Of a DNA stretch of 8,285 nucleotides, positions 1-5,279 are shown piece after piece. Numbering within the stretch: the first letter of the stretch is position 1; each line of letters begins with the position of its first letter. The stretch is from CAVPEW01 sp050247895. Lineage in GTDB: Bacteria > Actinomycetota > Acidimicrobiia > Acidimicrobiales > VFJN01. The position numbers were made by a program, and so were the translations under genes. The stretch is from assembly GCA_050247895.1 (NCBI GenBank), contig JBFWTJ010000174.1, forward strand, positions 1 to 8,285, written 5' to 3'. The notes beneath the pieces were generated by a model, which ran no database searches, was not told the DNA's origin, and was given only the letters and a program-made list of their open reading frames with translations.

Positions 1-131
1 CTCCTGTCGTGGTGGTCGTGGCCGTCGCCGCCCTGGCACTGGCGACCGCGGTCGCCGTCGTGTCGGTGCGGGGTGGCCGGGCTCGCCGCCGCGCCGAGCA
101 GGAGCACGTCGGTGCGGGGGGACGGCTGTGA
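1..131 (+). CDS. C-terminal end of a membrane-anchored protein, probably the ABC transporter substrate-binding subunit (5' end outside window)
   Basis: The reading frame is open from base 3 and stops with TGA at 129-131, leaving 42 visible residues. They form one hydrophobic helix rich in Val and Ala (PVVVVVAVAALALATAVAVV), followed by a basic tail containing RGGRARRRAEQE. This is the layout of a C-terminal membrane anchor with its positively charged end inside the cell. The stop overlaps the GTG of the next gene in a GTGA tetranucleotide, so the two are probably translationally coupled. From family knowledge, the gene just before the ATPase and permease of anchored-repeat transporters is usually a substrate-binding protein carrying one TIGR03769 domain and a membrane anchor. 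None of its diagnostic part lies in this window, so that identity is inferred from position. Another anchored surface protein would look the same here. Confidence 0.6.
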   Translation, partial: PVVVVVAVAALALATAVAVVSVRGGRARRRAEQEHVGAGGRL

Positions 132-309
132 GGGGAGCGGACGCGACCCGAGGAGCCCTCGGTGGCGCGGGCGCCAGCCCGCCCGGCGGGGATGGGTCCG
201 GGGCGCAGCCCCGGGGAGGAGCTGTGAGGGGAGCGGACGCGACCCGAGGAGCCCTCGGTGGCGCGGGCGCCAGCCCGCCCGGCGGGGATGGGTCCGGGGC
301 GCAGCCCCG
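125..309. repeat. Tandem duplication of an 89-bp, three-hairpin repeat (96-bp period)
   Basis: Bases 125-213 and 221-309 are identical by eye, separated by 7 bases (214-220). The period of 96 is a multiple of three, so the next gene's frame stays open through both copies. Each copy contains three consecutive inverted repeats: CCGAGG-AGC-CCTCGG (148-162), GCGGGC-GCCA-GCCCGC (167-182) and CGGGGC-GCA-GCCCCG (199-213), all repeated 96 bases later. Such compact multi-hairpin units resemble REP-like intergenic palindromic elements of high-GC bacteria. The duplicated block carries the stop of the upstream gene and the candidate GTG start of the ATPase. No transposase is visible, so mobility is only an inference. 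Confidence 0.9.
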
Positions 310-1054
310 CCCCCGTTCCCTGGCCGTGGAGGGGCTGGCCGTGGACCTGGGGGGCCGGGCGGTGCTGCGCGACGTGGCGCTGGAGGTGTCGCCGGGCGAG
401 CTCGTGGGGCTGCTGGGCCCCAACGGCGCGGGCAAGACGACGCTGTTGCGCTCGGTCCTGGGCCTGGTGCGGACCCGGGCCGGCCGGGTGGAGGTGGACG
501 GGCGCCGGGGCCGGGCGGCGAGGGCGCGGCTGGGCTACGTCCCCCAGCGCCACGAGTTCGCCTGGGACTTCCCGATCTCGGTCGAGCGGGCCGTGCTGTC
601 GGGCCGGACCGGTCGGCTCGGCCTGCTCCGCCGGCCGGGGGTGGCCGACTGGCGGGCGGTGGGCGAGGCCCTGGAGCGGGTCCATCTGGCCGACCTGCGC
701 CGGCGGCCGGTGGGCGAGCTGTCGGGCGGTCAGCGCCAGCGGGTGCTGGTGGCCCGGGCCCTGGCCGTGGCCCCCGCGGTCCTGTTGCTCGACGAGCCCT
801 TCACCGGGCTCGACGTGCCGACCCAGGAGCTGCTCTCGGACCTCTTCGTGGGCCTGGCCGCCGAGGATCGCGCCGTGCTGATGACCACCCACGACCTGCT
901 CGGCGCGCTGACCACCTGCACCCGCCTCGTGCTGCTCAACGGCACGGTGGTGGCCCAGGGCCCGCCGGACGACCTGCGCGATCGCCAGGTGTGGATGCGC
1001 ACGTTCGGCGTCGGCGAGGGCAGTCCCCTGCTCAGGATCCTCCAGGTGGCGTGA
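128..1054 (+). CDS. Anchored-repeat-type ABC transporter, ATP-binding subunit (Zn/Mn-type)
   Basis: This is the ATPase that powers the metal-type importer whose permease follows after one base. Numbering from the GTG at 128 (308 residues), the Walker A GPNGAGKT lies at 97-104, a Q-loop region YVPQRHEF follows, the signature LSGGQ is at 198-202, Walker B VLLLDEP at 218-224, and the H-loop His of TTHD at 255. All catalytic elements are intact. The C-terminal part looks like MntA/ZnuC proteins and matches the TIGR03771 class by context. Homology to ABC ATPases begins only near residue 65. The first 64 residues are two Gly/Ala/Pro/Arg-rich copies of a DNA repeat and are not expected in this family. 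The GTG at 128 overlaps the upstream stop, whereas the GTG at 224 has a much better ribosome binding site (GGGGAGGA at 213-220). The true start may therefore be 224 (276 residues). Confidence 0.93.
   Translation: MRGADATRGALGGAGASPPGGDGSGAQPRGGAVRGADATRGALGGAGASPPGGDGSGAQPRPRSLAVEGLAVDLGGRAVLRDVALEVSPGELVGLLGPNGAGKTTLLRSVLGLVRTRAGRVEVDGRRGRAARARLGYVPQRHEFAWDFPISVERAVLSGRTGRLGLLRRPGVADWRAVGEALERVHLADLRRRPVGELSGGQRQRVLVARALAVAPAVLLLDEPFTGLDVPTQELLSDLFVGLAAEDRAVLMTTHDLLGALTTCTRLVLLNGTVVAQGPPDDLRDRQVWMRTFGVGEGSPLLRILQVA
215..226 (+). promoter_or_regulatory. Strong ribosome binding site before the alternative ATPase start at GTG 224
   Basis: GGAGGA at 215-220 stands three bases before the in-frame GTG at 224. 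The 4-base gap from GGAGG to the start is the same as at the gene starting at 3647. The matching position before the first repeat copy (117-127) has only a run of G followed by ACGGCT. This favours 224 as the main start of the ATPase gene, although coupling through the GTGA overlap at 128 remains possible. Confidence 0.5.
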
Positions 1055-1055
1055 C

Positions 1056-1946
1056 GTGCCGGTCTCGGAGTTCCTGCGCGACCTGTTCAACCCCGACCTG
1101 GCCTTCCTCCCCAAGGCCCTGGCCGTCGCGGTCATGTCGGCCGTCGTCTGCGGCGTGGTGGGCTGCCACGTCGTGCTGCGGGGGATGGCCTTCATCGGCG
1201 ATGCGGTCGCCCACGCCGTGTTCCCCGGCCTGGCCGTGGCCTTCGTGGTCCAGGGGAGCCTGGTGGTGGGCGGCGCGGTGGCCGGCATCCTCACCGCGGT
1301 GCTCGTGGCGCTGTTCTCCCAGGACCGGCGGATCAAGGAGGACTCGGTCATCGGCGTGTTCTTCGTCGGGGCGTTCGCGCTGGGGATCGTGGTGATCTCC
1401 CAGGCGCCGGGCTACTCCGGTTCGCTCCAGCAGTTCCTGTTCGGCTCGATCACGGGCATCCCCGACGAGGACCTCTACGTGGTGGCCGTCGCCGGCCTCG
1501 GGGTGCTCGGCGTGGCCTTCGCGCTCCACAAGGAGCTGGTCGCGGTCTCCCTGGACCGCGAGATGGCCCGGGCCATGGGCCTGCGGGTCCTGGTTCTGGA
1601 CCTGGTCCTCTACGTCGCGGTGACCGTCGCGGTGGTCATCTCCCTCCAGACGATCGGCAACGTGCTGGTGCTGGCGCTGCTGGTCACGCCGGCTGCGACG
1701 GCCCGGCTGCTCACCGACCGGCTCGGCGCCATGATGCTCCTGTCGCCGCTGGTCGGCAGCGCCGGGGCGACATTGGGCCTCTACCTGTCGTGGAGCTACG
1801 ACCTGCCGGTCGGGGGGACGATCGTGCTGGTGCTGACCGGCGGGTTCCTCGTGGCGTGGCTCCTCGCGCCGCGCCACGGCCTGGTGGCCCGGTGGCGTGG
1901 TCTGCGGGCCCGGTCCGCGTTGCCGGGCCCGCACGCGGTGGGGTGA
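1056..1946 (+). CDS. Anchored-repeat-type ABC transporter, permease subunit (ZnuB/MntB/TroC-like)
   Basis: This is a polytopic membrane protein of 296 residues in the ABC-3 family that forms the translocation channel of Zn/Mn importers. Hydrophobic segments lie near residues 20-41, 56-87, 98-117, 139-157, 179-211, 227-246 and 252-270; the longer stretches probably hold two helices. Family signatures include GMAFIGDAVAHAVFPGLA at 43-60, with Asp49 and His53 in the region that is SDALSH in relatives. Others are SVIGVFFVGAFALG at 97-110, LQTIGNVLVLALLVTPAATA at 197-216 and YDLPVGGTIVL near 248-258. Start GTG 1056 lies one base after the ATPase stop, with a weak AGGTGG ribosome site at 1044-1049, so the two are cotranscribed and probably coupled. 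The closest class by context is TIGR03770. The substrate (Zn, Mn or another metal) cannot be read from the sequence. Confidence 0.93.
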   Translation: MPVSEFLRDLFNPDLAFLPKALAVAVMSAVVCGVVGCHVVLRGMAFIGDAVAHAVFPGLAVAFVVQGSLVVGGAVAGILTAVLVALFSQDRRIKEDSVIGVFFVGAFALGIVVISQAPGYSGSLQQFLFGSITGIPDEDLYVVAVAGLGVLGVAFALHKELVAVSLDREMARAMGLRVLVLDLVLYVAVTVAVVISLQTIGNVLVLALLVTPAATARLLTDRLGAMMLLSPLVGSAGATLGLYLSWSYDLPVGGTIVLVLTGGFLVAWLLAPRHGLVARWRGLRARSALPGPHAVG

Positions 1947-1957
1947 CGCGACAATAC

Positions 1958-1976
1958 AAGATTGAGTCTTACTCTT
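1958..1976. promoter_or_regulatory. Putative Fur/Zur-family operator, copy 1
   Basis: The 19-bp element AAGATTGAGTCTTACTCTT is a near-perfect palindrome centred on T1967, with 7 of 9 arm pairs matching. It covers the -35 region and spacer of the promoter before the surface-protein gene. A sister element with the same length and centre lies at 3579-3597; their core AGATTGAGTCTYAYTCTT differs at only two positions. Length and symmetry match Fur-family metal repressor boxes (compare the classic TGAGAATCATTCT pattern), which suits a metal transporter locus. The specific regulator is not identifiable here. Confidence 0.65.
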
Positions 1977-1990
1977 GTTGACGCTACGGT
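1962..1990 (+). promoter_or_regulatory. Promoter for a leaderless mRNA of the LARTG surface protein
   Basis: TTGAGT (1962-1967) and TACGGT (1985-1990) are separated by 17 bases, a standard spacing for housekeeping sigma factors. Seven bases after the -10 comes A1998, the A of the ATG start. No Shine-Dalgarno sequence is present in the gap (TCCGGCC), so transcription probably begins at the start codon. The parallel promoter at 3583-3612 supports the reading. Confidence 0.6.
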
Positions 1991-1997
1991 TCCGGCC

Positions 1998-3599
1998 ATG
2001 TCGCGGATCGTCGCCGTGTGCGCACTCCTGCTCGCCAGCTTCGCCGGGGTGTCCGCCGGCGCCCCGGCCCGGGCCGCGGAGGGCCCGCCGGTCGTGCTGG
2101 CCCTGGCCGACGGGGAAGAGGGCCTGGCCTGGCGTGCACCGGCCGCCGGGTCGGCTCCGGGCGCGCCGATCGAGCTGGCCGCCCTGCCCTCGACCGAGCT
2201 GGGCTGGGACCTGACCGCCCTGGAGCCCTCGGCCTACCGCGGCGACCTCCTCTCGGTCGCGGTGGCCGAGGTCGAGGGCCCGGGTCGCTTCACCGTGACC
2301 GCCCTGTCGCCGTTCGGACGGCGCGTGCTGCTGCTCGACCCGGCGGCCGGGCTCGACGAGACGGTCCTCCAGCTGGGGCGGGCCGGGACGTTCCGCTGGG
2401 AGGCGGACGTGCCCGGTCGCTACGTGGTGCACCTGACCGCCACCGTGCCCACGCGGGACGGCGTGGCCCGAGCCGACGCCACCTACGTCGTCGAGGTCGG
2501 ACCCGGTGGTCCGCCCGACTCGGGCGGCGCCGGCTCGTCTCCGGCCGCCGACCCGGCCCCGTCGTCGGGTGCCGGGGCCGGCCCCTCGGGCTCCGGGACG
2601 CCGAGCGGGGACGAGGTGCCTCGCTCGTCGGAGGGCGGCACGCTCGGGACGAGCCCCGACGAGCACTCGGACCGCGTGCTGGGGGCGACCTACGTCGCTC
2701 CCGCCGCTGGTGCGGTCGCCTCGGTGGCCACCGCCTCGGCGGCCCAGGCCGGCTCGCGGGTGGTCATCGACGAGGGCCACGTCGACATGGGGCCACGGCT
2801 GGTCGACGGGGCCTGGCGGGTGCAGCTGAAGGACGACACCGTGTCGCCCCACGTCTGGCGCGACCTGGCAGACGTCGTGCTCCACGCCCACGACGCGGCC
2901 CGCCTCGAGGTGCCCGCGGGCGGCACGTACGCGTTCCTCGGCGATCCGGGTGCCACCGTCTACGTCCTGCCCCAGGTCCAGGAGTCGGGCCTGGTCTGGC
3001 CAGGCTGGAACACCCAGGACCCCTCGGTCCTCGAAGCCGTCCCGGGCCCGGTGGCCTGGCGGTTGCGGGGCGTGGACGGGCCGGGTCGGTTCGTGCTCTA
3101 CCTGGCCGGCTCGTTCGGCGACGTCGACGTCCTGTTCGACACGGCCGACCCGCTGCCCCAGGAGCTGTCGATCGGGCGCAACACCCACGTCCACGGCAAC
3201 TGGGCCTTCACCGCGCCGGGGGTCTACCGGCTCAGCGTGGAGATGGCGGCCACGACCTCGGGCGGGCAGGCGTTGGCCGACACCCGGGTCCTGACGATCG
3301 TCGTCGGCGACGGCATCGATCCGACCACCGCCTTCGGTGCCGACGTGCCCGATCCGGGGACCGGGACCTCCACGACGGTCCCGGGTGCGGGCGGGGCGGG
3401 CGACGCCACGGTGGCGGGGACCGGCCGGACGACGGCGGGTGGCTCGACGTCGGGGAGGGGCGGGGCCCTGGCCCGGACCGGCGCCGCCGGCCTGGGGGTC
3501 GAGGTGGCCTGGGGGGCGTCCCTCGTCGTGGTCGGGCTCGCGCTGGTGGCAGGAAGGCGGCGACTCCTGCACAGGAAACAGATTGAGTCTCATTCTTAG
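1998..3599 (+). CDS. Wall-anchored transporter-associated surface protein with two choice-of-anchor M domains (TIGR03773-like)
   Basis: This 533-residue protein is exported and likely fixed to the cell wall. Residues 1-27 form a signal peptide (start MSRIVAVCALLLASFAG, likely cut after ARA or RAA). A first, degenerate anchor-M domain spans about 31-167 (VEGPGRFTV at 92-100). A Pro/Ser/Gly linker covers 168-225. A canonical second domain spans about 254-437 with EGHVD at 259-263, LVWPGWNT at 332-339, GVDGPGRFVLYLAGSFG at 358-374 and THVHGNWAF at 396-404. A Gly/Thr-rich wall-spanning stretch follows, then LARTG at 491-495, a helix near 500-518 and a basic tail RRRLLHRK. LAxTG is the signal used by class E sortases of high-GC actinobacteria. 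I chose ATG 1998, not the in-frame TTG 1962, because the TTG lies inside the promoter. In the TIGR03769 model this is the wall receptor that passes substrate to the transporter. The last codons double as the next operator. Confidence 0.9.
   Translation: MSRIVAVCALLLASFAGVSAGAPARAAEGPPVVLALADGEEGLAWRAPAAGSAPGAPIELAALPSTELGWDLTALEPSAYRGDLLSVAVAEVEGPGRFTVTALSPFGRRVLLLDPAAGLDETVLQLGRAGTFRWEADVPGRYVVHLTATVPTRDGVARADATYVVEVGPGGPPDSGGAGSSPAADPAPSSGAGAGPSGSGTPSGDEVPRSSEGGTLGTSPDEHSDRVLGATYVAPAAGAVASVATASAAQAGSRVVIDEGHVDMGPRLVDGAWRVQLKDDTVSPHVWRDLADVVLHAHDAARLEVPAGGTYAFLGDPGATVYVLPQVQESGLVWPGWNTQDPSVLEAVPGPVAWRLRGVDGPGRFVLYLAGSFGDVDVLFDTADPLPQELSIGRNTHVHGNWAFTAPGVYRLSVEMAATTSGGQALADTRVLTIVVGDGIDPTTAFGADVPDPGTGTSTTVPGAGGAGDATVAGTGRTTAGGSTSGRGGALARTGAAGLGVEVAWGASLVVVGLALVAGRRRLLHRKQIESHS
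3579..3597. promoter_or_regulatory. Putative Fur/Zur-family operator, copy 2, inside the 3' end of the upstream gene
   Basis: CAGATTGAGTCTCATTCTT is a 19-bp near-palindrome centred on T3588, with 7 of 9 arm pairs matching; the inner TTGAG-T-CTCA part is nearly perfect. It is the twin of 1958-1976. It encodes the last residues (QIESHS) and the first base of the stop of the preceding gene, so the control site for the next gene lies within coding DNA. Confidence 0.65.
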
Positions 3600-3612
3600 T
3601 TTCGACTAGGGT
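3583..3612 (+). promoter_or_regulatory. Promoter of the anchor-M/WxL-like gene
   Basis: TTGAGT (3583-3588) and TAGGGT (3607-3612) are separated by 18 bases. The -35 is at the same place in the operator as in the promoter at 1962-1990. Transcription should start near 3618-3620, giving a leader of about 28 bases. GGAGG (3638-3642) lies four bases before ATG 3647, so unlike its twin this mRNA has a normal ribosome binding site. Confidence 0.6.
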
Positions 3613-3646
3613 GACGTCCACGACTCCCCAACGAGACGGAGGAAGC

Positions 3647-5152
3647 ATGGAGACCAGACCACTGTCGAGAGCCCTCGGGGCCTCGCTGGCGGCGGCGGTG
3701 GGGGCGGCGACGCTGGCCACCCTGACAGCAGTCCCTGCCGGCGCGGCGGTCGAGACCGTGAGCAGCGAGGAGGTGACCTACACCTTCGTGGTCGGCGAGC
3801 TCGGCGATCCCGGGGACAAGCTCGTCCTCGACGTCGGGCACACCGACGCCGTCGCACCGGTCTTCGAAGGTGACGAGATCGTCATCAGGACCAAGGACGA
3901 CACCGACATCTACGACCCCGAGATCGTCTTCCGCGACCCGGCCGACCTGATCTTCCAGGTCAAGCCGGAGGCCGAGGTGGCGGTGCCGGACAACCCCAAC
4001 TTCACCTTCCTCGGCGCGCCGGGCGATCCGGTGTGGATCCTGCCCCAGACGCAGAACCCGGCCCTGGTGTGGCCGGGCTGGAGCACCGAGCACGGGTCGC
4101 TCGCCGGCCAGTTCTCGACGCTGCAGTTCGCCATCACCGACGTGTCGGGGCCGGGCCGGTTCGACCTGTACCAGACCGGCGCGTTCGGCTCGGTGAACCG
4201 CATCGCCAGCAGCGACGGGTCGCTGGCCAACGCCTGGACCGTGAACGTGCCCCAGCACGTCCACGCGAGCTGGGCCTTCAGCCAGCCCGGCACCTACGAG
4301 ATCACCTTCCAGGTGACGGGTGACTGGCTCAACGCGCCCGAGCCCGACCCGGACCCGATCGAGACCGACCTCTCCATCGCCGGCGTGGCCGACCACTACC
4401 ACCCCGGCGACACGGTGACGCTCACCGCGGTCCAGGACCCACCCACCGGTGAGGACCACTACCACTGGTTCGTGAAGCCGGCCGGGGCCGAGGAGTTCGC
4501 CATCGTGGCCGAGGCGAGCGGCGGGACCTACAGCTTCACCGCCACCGAGGACCACGACGGCGCCCAGTACGTGGTCAAGCTCTACGACCACGACCACGCG
4601 GTCATCGCCGAGTCGCCGCCGGTCTCGATCCACGTCGAGGACCACGGCGAGGAGCCCGAGCCGCCGGAGCTCTCCCAGACCATCGTGGCCACCCTCGACG
4701 AGGAGGCCGGTGCGCTGATCGTCAGCGTGGACCCGGCCGACCGGGAGGTCGTGATGTCGCCGTTCGAGCTGTCGAGCGATGGCGAGCGCTGGGAGTCCAC
4801 CGGCGACCTGCGGCCGGTCCGCGTGGCCGACACCCGTTCCGGTCGTCCCGGCTGGAACGTCTCGGGCCAGTCCGGGGCCTTCACCTCGGGCGGCGCGAGC
4901 GTCGGCGCCGAGCACCTCGGCTGGACGCCGGCCGTGGTGAGCCAGTCCGACGGCCAGGGTGCGACGGCCGGTGACGCGGTCGCGCCGGGCAGCTCGGCCG
5001 GCGAGGGCCTCTCGGTCAGCCGCCCGCTGGCCTCGGCCCCGTCCGGTAGCGGGTTCGGCACGGCCGACCTCGGCGGTGGGCTCGAGCTCCACGTGCCGAC
5101 GTCGACCGATCCCGGCACCTACACCGCGGTCCTGACCCTCACCGCGGTCTGA
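3647..5152 (+). CDS. Secreted choice-of-anchor M protein with His-rich Ig-like domain and C-terminal WxL-like domain
   Basis: This is a 501-residue exported protein with no transmembrane anchor. Residues 1-34 are a signal peptide. One anchor-M (TIGR03769) domain spans about 58-225 with VGHTD at 63-67, LVWPGWSTEHG at 140-150, GPGRFDLYQTGAFGSV at 168-183 and PQHVHASWAF at 202-211. An Ig-like module at 241-330 is crowded with His/Asp pairs: DHYHPGD, EDHYHWF, EDHDG and YDHDHAV. Residues 345-501 resemble a WxL domain: VRVADTRSGRPGWNVSGQ at 391-408, a Gly/Ser/Ala-rich middle, and a final LHVPTSTDPGTYTAVLTLTA. In WxL domains this end is usually followed by TWxL; here it stops short and the first motif is WNV. 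WxL domains bind cell wall non-covalently and pair with DUF916 proteins, and one is encoded next. The start was set by GGAGG at 3638-3642; GTG 3611 overlaps the -10. Metal binding by the His clusters is an inference. Confidence 0.88.
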   Translation: METRPLSRALGASLAAAVGAATLATLTAVPAGAAVETVSSEEVTYTFVVGELGDPGDKLVLDVGHTDAVAPVFEGDEIVIRTKDDTDIYDPEIVFRDPADLIFQVKPEAEVAVPDNPNFTFLGAPGDPVWILPQTQNPALVWPGWSTEHGSLAGQFSTLQFAITDVSGPGRFDLYQTGAFGSVNRIASSDGSLANAWTVNVPQHVHASWAFSQPGTYEITFQVTGDWLNAPEPDPDPIETDLSIAGVADHYHPGDTVTLTAVQDPPTGEDHYHWFVKPAGAEEFAIVAEASGGTYSFTATEDHDGAQYVVKLYDHDHAVIAESPPVSIHVEDHGEEPEPPELSQTIVATLDEEAGALIVSVDPADREVVMSPFELSSDGERWESTGDLRPVRVADTRSGRPGWNVSGQSGAFTSGGASVGAEHLGWTPAVVSQSDGQGATAGDAVAPGSSAGEGLSVSRPLASAPSGSGFGTADLGGGLELHVPTSTDPGTYTAVLTLTAV

Positions 5153-5161
5153 CCCCTGTTC

Positions 5162-5199
5162 CGGTGGGGGCGGAGGGACACGAGCCTCCGTCCCCACCG
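5162..5199 (+). terminator. Strong stem-loop, likely transcription terminator
   Basis: The arms 5162-5176 and 5185-5199 pair over 15 base pairs with a single G-U and an 8-base loop (GACACGAG). It starts ten bases after the stop of the WxL-like gene. No T-run follows, which is common for terminators of high-GC actinobacteria. It could equally limit read-through into, or stabilise the mRNA before, the DUF916 gene. The rest of the gap (5200-5279) shows no motif I can support. Confidence 0.65.
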
Positions 5200-5279
5200 A
5201 CGGGCCCACGCGACACGCCGCGCGCCGTCACCGGTCACGCCGGCGAGACCACCCCACCCGAGGACGAGACGACGCCGAG

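Noticed and set aside
125..309. CRISPR array
   Set aside because: Only two units of 89 bp with a 7-base spacer; the structure is a tandem duplication with hairpins, not repeat-spacer DNA.
73..1395. Alternative + strand frame over the ATPase and permease
   Set aside because: It is out of frame with Walker A, LSGGQ and Walker B, and is an Arg/Gly/Pro-rich shadow.
1962..1997. TTG 1962 as the start of the LARTG protein
   Set aside because: It lies in the -35 element and operator, has no ribosome site and would spoil the signal peptide; ATG 1998 begins a clean one.
1032..3593. Very long antisense open frame (853 codons) opposite the permease and surface-protein genes
   Set aside because: It is rich in Arg, His, Gly and Gln with no domain or start signal, and mirrors the well-supported + strand genes. 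Long open antisense frames are expected at this GC content.
3611..3646. GTG 3611 as the start of the WxL-like protein
   Set aside because: It overlaps the -10 element and adds a non-signal stretch. ATG 3647 has GGAGG four bases upstream and starts a signal peptide.
5200..5279. Possible promoter for the DUF916 gene
   Set aside because: No -35/-10 pair or operator resembling the two upstream promoters could be found; small GC palindromes here are expected by chance.
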